From Neisseriaceae bacterium (GTDB lineage Bacteria; Pseudomonadota; Gammaproteobacteria; Burkholderiales; Neisseriaceae): DNA of 5,268 nucleotides. The stretch is from assembly GCA_030146285.1 (NCBI GenBank), contig JASLBZ010000026.1, positions 1 to 5,268 of the forward strand, in the 5' to 3' direction. Below the pieces are notes generated by a model. That model saw only the letters and a program-made list of their open reading frames with translations, had not been told where the DNA came from and did no database searches. Shown one piece after another: positions 1 to 5,268 of the stretch. A program made the position numbers and the translations under genes. The stretch's first letter is position 1; each line of letters starts with the position of its first letter.

Positions 1-287
1 CTAAAAATGGCCTTACCTTGCGGCATTTGCCAGCCACCTTGCCACTGAATGCGGTGCATGGTTTTAAGTTCATTTTCACCGTACCAAGACGCTGTTAATG
101 GCACAAACGGCATCAAAATACCACGAGATTCCGACGTTCGTTTGCGAGCACTGCGAGCCAAAAATGCCACGCGACCATGTTGCTCACTAAAAGCCTCCAC
201 CCACAAACTGGTTTCTCGCCATGGATACGTCGTCAGCACAAAAATGGCCTCGTCATCCACACGCACTTTTTGAAATCGCTTATTCAT
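1..287 (-). CDS. recO: DNA repair protein RecO, N-terminal part (gene runs off the left edge)
   Basis: RecO loads RecA onto SSB-coated single-stranded DNA with RecR in the RecF pathway; it is cytoplasmic. Reading the minus strand from the ATG at 287 gives 95 uninterrupted codons with no stop before the window ends. The translation matches the RecO N-terminal OB-fold: a first strand around residues 14-20 (AIFVLTTYP), the family-typical RETS at 24-27, HGRVAFLARSARK at 37-49, then a GILMPFVPL-like strand at 57-65 and a tryptophan-containing turn near 68. RecO proteins are usually about 230-260 residues, so well over half is missing, including the zinc/helical C-terminal domain. The ATG is preferred; a GTG two codons upstream (293) is also in frame, and a TGA closes the frame just beyond. 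The ribosome site is weak (GCGGTGGC before ATG). The upstream neighbour here is a fatty-acid operon rather than era, the partner often seen. The family call is made by eye but is strong. Confidence 0.9.
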   Translation of the reverse strand, partial: MNKRFQKVRVDDEAIFVLTTYPWRETSLWVEAFSEQHGRVAFLARSARKRTSESRGILMPFVPLTASWYGENELKTMHRIQWQGGWQMPQGKAIF

Positions 288-315
288 TGCCACCGCTTTA
301 ATCCATCGATTTAAG

Positions 316-321
316 ATTATA
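316..321 (-). promoter_or_regulatory. Candidate -10 box for recO
   Basis: The minus strand reads TATAAT here, a perfect sigma70 -10 hexamer, in the 79-base gap between the fadA terminator and recO. A start about seven bases downstream would give a leader of roughly 20 bases before the recO ATG. The expected -35 position (339-344, CTAGCG) is a poor match and there is no TGn extension, so the promoter would be weak or activator-dependent. Its position just after a terminator makes functional sense, but this remains an inference from one hexamer. Confidence 0.45.
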
Positions 322-368
322 ACTCAGTTACTTGTTCACGCTAGCCCATTTACTTGGCTTTTGACAAT

Positions 369-400
369 AAAAAACCCCATAAGAATCGCTCTTATGGGGT
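369..400 (-). terminator. Intrinsic terminator of the fadN-fadA unit
   Basis: A perfect 11-bp inverted repeat (ACCCCATAAGA at 374-384, loop 385-389, TCTTATGGGGT at 390-400) lies 14 bases past the thiolase stop. On the minus strand the descending arm runs into six consecutive T residues (complement of 369-374), the classic Rho-independent layout. There is no T-run on the plus-strand side, so it acts in the minus direction. It should end the fad transcript and insulate recO. Confidence 0.93.
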
Positions 401-414
401 CTGGTTTCATGCCG

Positions 415-1614
415 TTACAGAACTTCAATCAGCCCTGCTGCACCCATACCGGTACCGATACACATAGAAACGATGCCGTAACCTTTTTCACCACGATTTC
501 GCATACCATGAATCAATGTCGCTGCACGAATCGCACCGGTTGCACCCAATGGGTGACCCAAAGCAATCGCACCACCATTAGGATTCACAACATCGCTGTT
601 CAAGCCCAAGTCTTGGATGACTGCCAAAGCTTGCGCTGCAAAAGCTTCATTCAACTCAATCCATTTGATGTCAGCCAAATCAATCTTGTGGTTTTCCAAA
701 ACTGCAGGAATGGCAAATTTAGGACCAATGCCCATGATTTCAGGCGGCACACCGCGCACTGCAAAACCTGCATAGCGTGCAATTGGAGTTAAATTGTATT
801 TTTCCAAAATGCGTTTAGAAACCACCAATAAAGCACCAGCGCCATCTGACATTTGCGAGCTATTGCCGGCCGTTACGCTGCCTTTTGCTGCAAAAACAGT
901 CCGCAGCTTAGCCAAGCCTTCTGCCGATGTATCTGCACGAGGACCTTCATCAGTATCCAATAATTTGCGCACTTCTTTGACTTCACGGGTTGCCAAATCA
1001 GCCGTGCGGTACACAGCTTCAATCGGTGAAATTTCCGCTTTAAAAGCACCACTTTCAATGGCTGCCAAAGCACGGCGATGGCTCTCAACAGCAAAGGCAT
1101 CTTGCGCCTCACGAGAAATATTCCACTGCTGAGCCACTTTTTCTGCTGTCAAACCCATGCCATAGGCAATCGCCATGTGCTCATCATCTTCAAAAATGCG
1201 AGGGTTTAATGCAACTTTATTGCCCATCATTGGAATCATGGACATGGATTCCACACCAGCGGCAATCGTTACTTCCGCTTCACCTGTACGGATGCGGTCA
1301 GCTGCAATTTGCAAGGCATTCACACCGCTTGAACAATAACGGTTAATCGTAATACCACCAACCGTATCCGGCAATCCTGCTAGCAATGCTGCAATGCGTG
1401 CCATGTTCAAACCTTGTTCTGCCTCAGGAAAAGCACAACCAGCCACAACATCATTAATCTCATTGGCATCCAAGCCTGGCGCTTGTTCTAATACGGCACG
1501 AATCACGTGCGCTAACATGTCATCAGGTCGGGTTGTGCGCAACATACCACGTGGTGCTTTGCCTACTGGGGTGCGGGTTGCCGCAACAATATATGCATCT
1601 TGTAATTGTGTCAT
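415..1614 (-). CDS. fadA: Acetyl-CoA C-acyltransferase (3-ketoacyl-CoA thiolase)
   Basis: This thiolase performs the last step of beta-oxidation, cleaving 3-ketoacyl-CoA with CoA to give acetyl-CoA and a shortened acyl-CoA in the cytoplasm. The product is 399 residues, normal for the family. Visible landmarks are the N-terminal AATRTPVGKAPRG (11-23), the acylated Cys94 in NRYCSSG, NEAF at 322-325, the catalytic His354 in GGAIALGHPLGATG, and the second catalytic Cys385 in CIGTGMG. All active-site elements are intact. The start is set at the ATG at 1614 because GGAG sits six bases ahead of it; a longer reading would begin with a TTG at 1626 that overlaps this ribosome site and adds four untypical residues. 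It follows fadN by 15 bases with no room for a promoter, so the two are surely co-transcribed and form the hydratase/dehydrogenase/thiolase set. A biosynthetic acetoacetyl-CoA thiolase (PhaA/AtoB) is the main alternative, but the neighbour and the GVPPEIMGIGP segment favour the degradative FadA type. Confidence 0.93.
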   Translation of the reverse strand: MTQLQDAYIVAATRTPVGKAPRGMLRTTRPDDMLAHVIRAVLEQAPGLDANEINDVVAGCAFPEAEQGLNMARIAALLAGLPDTVGGITINRYCSSGVNALQIAADRIRTGEAEVTIAAGVESMSMIPMMGNKVALNPRIFEDDEHMAIAYGMGLTAEKVAQQWNISREAQDAFAVESHRRALAAIESGAFKAEISPIEAVYRTADLATREVKEVRKLLDTDEGPRADTSAEGLAKLRTVFAAKGSVTAGNSSQMSDGAGALLVVSKRILEKYNLTPIARYAGFAVRGVPPEIMGIGPKFAIPAVLENHKIDLADIKWIELNEAFAAQALAVIQDLGLNSDVVNPNGGAIALGHPLGATGAIRAATLIHGMRNRGEKGYGIVSMCIGTGMGAAGLIEVL

Positions 1615-1620
1615 TCTTAT

Positions 1621-1624
1621 CTCC
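1621..1624 (-). promoter_or_regulatory. Shine-Dalgarno site of fadA
   Basis: The minus strand reads GGAG, six bases (ATAAGA) before the ATG at 1614. It lies in the 15-base gap after the fadN stop and decides the start: it overlaps the TTG at 1626 and so argues against that longer reading. The closeness to the fadN stop allows translational coupling. Confidence 0.85.
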
Positions 1625-1629
1625 AACGA

Positions 1630-4008
1630 TTAGTTGCGCAAAGGTTTGCCCGTGCTCATCATGTTTTCAATTCGCTCAAGCGTTTTCTCATTTTGCAATA
1701 ACTCTACAAACACTTTGCGTTCCAAATCCAAAATCCATTGCTCATCCACCACAGTACCTTCATCCACATCACCACCTGTCATCACATAAGCGATTTGACT
1801 GGCAATGTGCATATCGTATTCACTGATGAACTGACCTTCTTTCATGTTCAGCAATTGGCCTTTAATCGAAGCTGCGCCTGTGCGACCTGCAACCTTAAAG
1901 GTTTGTTGGTTTTCTGGGCGGTAGTTTGATTTTGCCAATGTTTGTGCTTCATTCAATGCCACATACAAAAGTTCATGCGTATTGAAAATCACCACATCGC
2001 TAGGTCGTAAGAAACCTAATTCTTGAGCCTCTAGAGCACTGGTTGCCACTTTGGCTGTAGCCAAATTCATGAATTTGTCTTTTAAGGCTGCCAAGATATC
2101 GCCTTTGCTTTCGCGTGCAGCACGAAGAGCAAATTCTTTGCTACCACCACCGGCAGGAATCAAGCCGACACCCACTTCAACCAAGCCAATATAAGATTCT
2201 AACGCAGCCACGACTTTGTCACTGTGTAGCAAAAATTCACAACCACCACCAAACGCAAAACCTTGTGCGGCAGCGACAGTCGGAATACTGCTGTGACGCA
2301 AACGCATAGCAGTTTTTTGGAACAATGACACCGTATCTTCAATGGCTTTAATGTCGCCAGCAGCAAAAGCAGGCATCATTGATTTCAAGTCAGCACCCAC
2401 TGAGAATGGGCCATCTTCAGACCAAATTACCATGCCATCGTATTCTTTTTCAGCCAAATCCAAACCACGGTTAAAGCCTGTTAACACTTCACCGCTAATG
2501 GCATGCATTTTATTGGTATTGCTAAGAATCAAAATATTGCTAAATTCAGGCAAGGTAAATGCACGCACAACATCGGTTTCAAATACAGTTGTGCCCAATA
2601 CTGGATGACTTTCACCCAATAAACGCGCAGGCACAATTTGGCGCTGATACACATCTAAGGTCGAACGAGCATCTTGTAAACCCGTTGTAAAGTTGTAGCT
2701 ACCCGCATCGTCATGTACGCCCGTACGACTGGCTTCCAATGCCCAAGCTGGCAGTGGCTCATTGGTCATGGTCTTACCTGCTTCAATGTCTTGTGTAATC
2801 CATGCTGCCACTTGTTGCCAGCCTGCCGCTTGCCAAGTTTCCAATGGACCCATGTCCCAACCAAAGCCCCAACGAATCGCAAAATCAATATCACGAGCGT
2901 TATTGGCAATGTCTTTGGCATTCACTGCAATATAGTGGAATGCATCGCGTAAAATAGCCCACACAAATTGTGCTTGTGGGTTTTCTGAAGCACGCAAAGC
3001 AGCCAAACGCTCAGTTGGGTTTTCCAGTTTTAAAATATCCAAGACTTCGGCATCTGCTTTACCGCTAGAAGGCACATATTCACCTTTGCTCGGTTCAAAC
3101 ATCATGATGCGTTTGCCTTCTTTTTTGAAAATACCGCCTTTGGTTTTTGCACCCAAAGCGCCTTTTTCAATCAAGCCAAGTAACCACTGTGGCAACTCAA
3201 AATAATCATGCCATTTGTCTTCTAATAAGCCCGTTTGCATAGTTTTGGCAACGTGAGCAAAAGTATCCAAACCCACCACATCGGCAGTTCTAAAAGTAGC
3301 TGATTTCGGGCGACCCAATCGACTGCCGGTTAAACCATCGACAACATCAAAACGCAAACCGAATTTTTCAGCGTTATACATGGTTGCAAGCATGGAGAAA
3401 ACACCAATGCGGTTGGCAATAAAGTTAGGCGTATCTTTGGCTCTAACCACGCCTTTGCCCAAGCTGCTTACCAAGAAACGCTCTAAATTATCCAAAACAG
3501 TTAAGTCTGTTTCAACACAAGGAATCAATTCCACCAAATGCATATAGCGAGGTGGGTTAAAGAAATGCACACCACAAAAACGGTGCTTCAATTCTTTTGG
3601 AAATTTTTCACCCAAAACTTCAATCGACAAACCGGAGGTATTGGTTGCAAAAATGGTATTTTCACCCAAATAAGGTGCCACTTTTGCGTATAGGCTTTCT
3701 TTAATGTCCAAGCGCTCAGCCACGGCTTCAATCACCAAATCACAATCGCGCAATTGATCCAAGTTTTCTTCATAATTGCCTGCTTGGATATAACTTAATG
3801 CAGATGAAGATGCCAATGGTGCGGGCTTTTGCTTTTTCAAAGCAGCCAAGGCTTTATTTACAATGCTATTTTTAGGGCCTTCTTGGGCTGCTAAATCAAA
3901 TAAAACAGTGGGTACTTTGGCATTGGCCAAATGGGCTGCGATTTGTGCGCCCATCACCCCAGCGCCCAATACGGCAACTTTTCTTACCACAAACTTTCCC
4001 TGTGACAT
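1630..4008 (-). CDS. fadN: Bifunctional 3-hydroxyacyl-CoA dehydrogenase / enoyl-CoA hydratase (FadN architecture)
   Basis: This 792-residue cytoplasmic enzyme should hydrate trans-2-enoyl-CoA and oxidise the L-3-hydroxyacyl-CoA with NAD+, the middle two steps of beta-oxidation. The dehydrogenase half comes first: a Rossmann fold with GAGVMG at 15-20, NTS with Ser125, GVHFFNPP with catalytic His148, the paired Glu160 in HLVE, and Asn199 in NFIANR. Dehydrogenase C-terminal domains follow to about residue 450. The hydratase (crotonase) half occupies about 485-680: GADLKSM at 538-544 and GFAFGGGCE at 583-591 form the oxyanion hole, with catalytic Glu591 and Glu611, 20 residues apart as in mitochondrial hydratase. 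Both sites therefore look active. The order is the reverse of E. coli FadB, where hydratase is N-terminal, and matches Bacillus FadN and similar betaproteobacterial proteins; some annotators would call it fadB. The ATG at 4008 is preceded by AGAGG at five bases. fadA follows 15 bases downstream. The function is well supported; the fadN symbol rests on architecture. Confidence 0.92.
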   Translation of the reverse strand: MSQGKFVVRKVAVLGAGVMGAQIAAHLANAKVPTVLFDLAAQEGPKNSIVNKALAALKKQKPAPLASSSALSYIQAGNYEENLDQLRDCDLVIEAVAERLDIKESLYAKVAPYLGENTIFATNTSGLSIEVLGEKFPKELKHRFCGVHFFNPPRYMHLVELIPCVETDLTVLDNLERFLVSSLGKGVVRAKDTPNFIANRIGVFSMLATMYNAEKFGLRFDVVDGLTGSRLGRPKSATFRTADVVGLDTFAHVAKTMQTGLLEDKWHDYFELPQWLLGLIEKGALGAKTKGGIFKKEGKRIMMFEPSKGEYVPSSGKADAEVLDILKLENPTERLAALRASENPQAQFVWAILRDAFHYIAVNAKDIANNARDIDFAIRWGFGWDMGPLETWQAAGWQQVAAWITQDIEAGKTMTNEPLPAWALEASRTGVHDDAGSYNFTTGLQDARSTLDVYQRQIVPARLLGESHPVLGTTVFETDVVRAFTLPEFSNILILSNTNKMHAISGEVLTGFNRGLDLAEKEYDGMVIWSEDGPFSVGADLKSMMPAFAAGDIKAIEDTVSLFQKTAMRLRHSSIPTVAAAQGFAFGGGCEFLLHSDKVVAALESYIGLVEVGVGLIPAGGGSKEFALRAARESKGDILAALKDKFMNLATAKVATSALEAQELGFLRPSDVVIFNTHELLYVALNEAQTLAKSNYRPENQQTFKVAGRTGAASIKGQLLNMKEGQFISEYDMHIASQIAYVMTGGDVDEGTVVDEQWILDLERKVFVELLQNEKTLERIENMMSTGKPLRN

Positions 4009-4013
4009 GGTGA

Positions 4014-4018
4014 CCTCT
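4014..4018 (-). promoter_or_regulatory. Shine-Dalgarno site of fadN
   Basis: The minus strand reads AGAGG, five bases (TCACC) before the ATG at 4008. This is the only good ribosome site near the start of the dehydrogenase fold and supports that ATG, since the Rossmann strand begins within ten residues of it. Confidence 0.75.
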
Positions 4019-4023
4019 TTCTT

Positions 4024-4052
4024 ATTAAAAGTTTAACAATTTAAAAGGGCAA
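4024..4052 (-). promoter_or_regulatory. Candidate sigma70 promoter for fadN-fadA
   Basis: On the minus strand TTGCCC (4047-4052, four of six matches to the -35 consensus) is followed after exactly 17 bases by TTTAAT (4024-4029, five of six matches to the -10). The -35 lies inside the hairpin that ends fadL. The predicted start, near 4017-4019, falls at the ribosome site, leaving a leader of only about ten bases; this weakens the call. An imperfect dyad (TTAAA/TTTAA, 4025-4036) overlaps the -10 and could be a regulator site, but it is AT-rich and short. I saw no GAAAC/GTTTC PsrA-type operator. The alternative is that fadN is expressed by readthrough from fadL. Confidence 0.4.
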
Positions 4053-4069
4053 ACATGCCCTTTTAAATT
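4038..4069 (-). terminator. Terminator-like hairpin after fadL
   Basis: A perfect 13-bp inverted repeat (left arm 4038-4050, loop 4051-4056, right arm 4057-4069) starts 12 bases past the fadL stop. The GC-rich core GGGC/GCCC is flanked by AAAA/TTTT, so the minus-strand transcript ends GCCCTTTT followed by more A/T bases. The symmetry means it could work on either strand, but only fadL ends here. The U-run is short and part of the stem, so readthrough into fadN is possible. Confidence 0.75.
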
Positions 4070-4081
4070 ATCGAAGTGAAA

Positions 4082-5268
4082 TTAGAAACGATAGGTGTAT
4101 TGAACACCCAAGATTTGAGCATTGCTCTTGTATTTTGCTGTGCCATTGGTGCGACTGGATACACAGCTTTGCGAACCGACACCAGATTGAACTGCACCAC
4201 ACCAACCATTCACATTGGCAGTGGCATTTTTAATGTGAATGTAGCTGTAACCCACATCAATGGTATTTTGTTTGTTGATGTCATATTTACCACCCACAGA
4301 GAACCAAATGCGATCATTGTCTGGCATTGTGCTTAAACGCTCATCGGCACTGCGAACAGGCGATTGGTCATATGCCACACCGAAACGCAATTGCAATGGT
4401 TGGCTATATTGGTAAGCAGCGCCCAAAGAGAACTTAAAGGTATCTTTCCAATGGGGTTTCAAAACAGTATGGTTAGAAACCTTTGTGCCATCAGCTAAAC
4501 TTGTAGGATTAGGATTGGCTACAACTTTAGGTGCATCAATATATTCAATATCAATCTCATTAAAGCGTGAGTGCTTGGTCCAAGTTACATCACCAAATAG
4601 TTTCCAGTCTGGATTCACTTTCCACATACCGTGAACAGATAAAGATTCTGGTGTCACAATTTTCACACGGGCTTTACTGTCATGGTAGCCAGCACCAGAA
4701 GGAATAGGAGTACCTGGAATTAAGCCATAATCACCACCAATCAAATCTTCATTAGCAACAGCACCGGCACCCACCATTTCCCAGTCAGCATTACCCTTTA
4801 ATGTATGCTTAATTTTTGAGCGATAGCTAACACCCATACGCACATCATCATTGATATCCCACATCCAGCCTAGGTTGTAACCAAATCCCCAATCATCACC
4901 TTTAATATTCGCTTTACCGTCAGCAGTACCGTCAACAGAAGCTTGTGCTTTTTGCTGATACTCCACAGCTAATGACGGGTTGCCAGCAGCCTGAGCAGCT
5001 GCTGCTTTTTGCAAATAGCCAATTTGAGCCAAACCTGCAAAATTCGCATATTGACGCAACTCAGCAGAACTGCGCTGGGCAATCAAGCCCACTGCAACCG
5101 AATGCTTCTCATTGATTTTGTAAGCAATTGTTGGGTTAATATCAATTGAGGTTAACTTGGTTTTATTGACGTTGTAGCGCAATACCGAATCTTCTTGGTA
5201 ATCGGTAGACGATGCAAAAGGCACATACACGCCCAAACCCACGGTAATCTTGTCATTGACTTTATGAG
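4082..5268 (-). CDS. fadL: FadL-family outer-membrane long-chain fatty acid transporter, C-terminal part (N-terminus beyond the right edge)
   Basis: FadL proteins are 14-stranded outer-membrane barrels that capture long-chain fatty acids and release them laterally into the membrane. In the window 394 codons are open up to the right edge, in the frame reading HKVNDKITVGLGVYVPFA, the family's second conserved barrel segment; the GTG at 5242 lies inside that segment and is not the true start. The signal peptide and the N-terminal hatch with its NPA motif must lie outside, roughly 50-80 residues. Visible family features are DINPTIAYKINEKHSVAVG, GDDWGFGYNLGWMWDI followed by VRMGVSYRSKIKHTLKG, LRFGVAYDQSPV, and a C-terminal strand ending in phenylalanine (GVQYTYRF), the signal read by the BAM machinery. 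An alanine/glutamine-rich stretch (about 4937-5029) looks like a helical loop insertion, and two cysteines (4199-4201 and 4163-4165) sit 12 residues apart in a late loop. Its place ahead of fadN-fadA fits fatty acid uptake. The exact ligand (alkane, aromatic or fatty acid) cannot be told from sequence. Confidence 0.9.
   Translation of the reverse strand, partial: HKVNDKITVGLGVYVPFASSTDYQEDSVLRYNVNKTKLTSIDINPTIAYKINEKHSVAVGLIAQRSSAELRQYANFAGLAQIGYLQKAAAAQAAGNPSLAVEYQQKAQASVDGTADGKANIKGDDWGFGYNLGWMWDINDDVRMGVSYRSKIKHTLKGNADWEMVGAGAVANEDLIGGDYGLIPGTPIPSGAGYHDSKARVKIVTPESLSVHGMWKVNPDWKLFGDVTWTKHSRFNEIDIEYIDAPKVVANPNPTSLADGTKVSNHTVLKPHWKDTFKFSLGAAYQYSQPLQLRFGVAYDQSPVRSADERLSTMPDNDRIWFSVGGKYDINKQNTIDVGYSYIHIKNATANVNGWCGAVQSGVGSQSCVSSRTNGTAKYKSNAQILGVQYTYRF

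Noticed and set aside
49..273. Plus-strand open frame of 74 codons
   Set aside because: It is the reverse shadow of the recO 5' end, which has a clear RecO OB-fold translation on the minus strand.
361..366. Perfect TTGACA on the plus strand
   Set aside because: No acceptable -10 follows at 16-18 bases, and the downstream DNA is the terminator hairpin and the antisense of fadA.
739..750. Possible Neisseria-type DNA uptake sequence (minus strand GTGCCGCCTGAA, 10 of 12 matches to the meningococcal form)
   Set aside because: It codes for the conserved VPPE stretch of the thiolase, matches no dialect I know exactly, and no second copy of the same 12-mer was seen. Weaker CTGAA-containing matches near 2424 and 2545 are also explained by coding.
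361..792. Plus-strand open frame of 143 codons, and other plus-strand frames opposite the fad genes
   Set aside because: These lie antisense to the thiolase, FadN and FadL genes, whose minus-strand translations have clear family motifs. The antisense translations are low-complexity Thr/His/Cys-rich strings without recognisable domains or ribosome sites.
873..1112. Minus-strand 79-codon frame inside fadA
   Set aside because: It is an out-of-frame reading of the thiolase coding region with no motif of its own.
1615..1626. Upstream TTG start for fadA
   Set aside because: It would overlap the GGAG ribosome site that is ideally spaced for the ATG at 1614, and it adds four residues not typical of the family.
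4984..5004. Inverted repeat CAGCAGC/GCTGCTG followed by a plus-strand T-run, resembling a terminator
   Set aside because: It falls inside the fadL coding region, is explained by alternating GCA/GCT alanine codons, and no plus-strand gene ends here.

Overview
The window looks like a chromosomal segment of a mid-GC Gram-negative bacterium, most likely a betaproteobacterium and possibly a Neisseriales relative. This rests on a FadL-type outer-membrane barrel, a long beta-oxidation protein with the dehydrogenase half first (as I recall from betaproteobacterial and Bacillus FadN-type enzymes), and a matching thiolase. The assignment is made from remembered family resemblance, not from a search. 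Every gene I can support lies on the minus strand, so transcription runs from high to low coordinates.

Layout in transcription order. (1) 5268-4082: fadL-like long-chain fatty acid transporter, missing its N-terminus beyond the right edge. (2) 4081-4009: a 73-base gap holding a perfect 13-bp terminator-like hairpin, a sigma70-like promoter candidate that shares bases with that hairpin, and a Shine-Dalgarno site. (3) 4008-1630: a 792-residue bifunctional 3-hydroxyacyl-CoA dehydrogenase/enoyl-CoA hydratase of FadN architecture, with both active sites intact. (4) 1614-415: a thiolase (FadA), 15 bases downstream and with its own GGAG site. (5) 400-369: a strong intrinsic terminator closing the fad unit. 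(6) 366-288: a short gap with a perfect TATAAT box. (7) 287-1: the first 95 codons of recO, which runs off the left edge and lacks a stop in the window.

The genes form a logical set. FadL brings long-chain fatty acids across the outer membrane. The FadN-type enzyme hydrates enoyl-CoA and oxidises the hydroxyacyl-CoA, and the thiolase releases acetyl-CoA. The acyl-CoA ligase (FadD) and acyl-CoA dehydrogenase (FadE) needed to complete the cycle are not in this window. RecO, a recombination mediator, is an unrelated neighbour with its own probable promoter.

I found no mobile element, CRISPR array, tRNA/rRNA gene, toxin-antitoxin pair or defence module. I do not think the window contains an undescribed system. 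The most interesting points are the terminator/promoter overlap between fadL and fadN, the dehydrogenase-first domain order, and two local features of the FadL protein.
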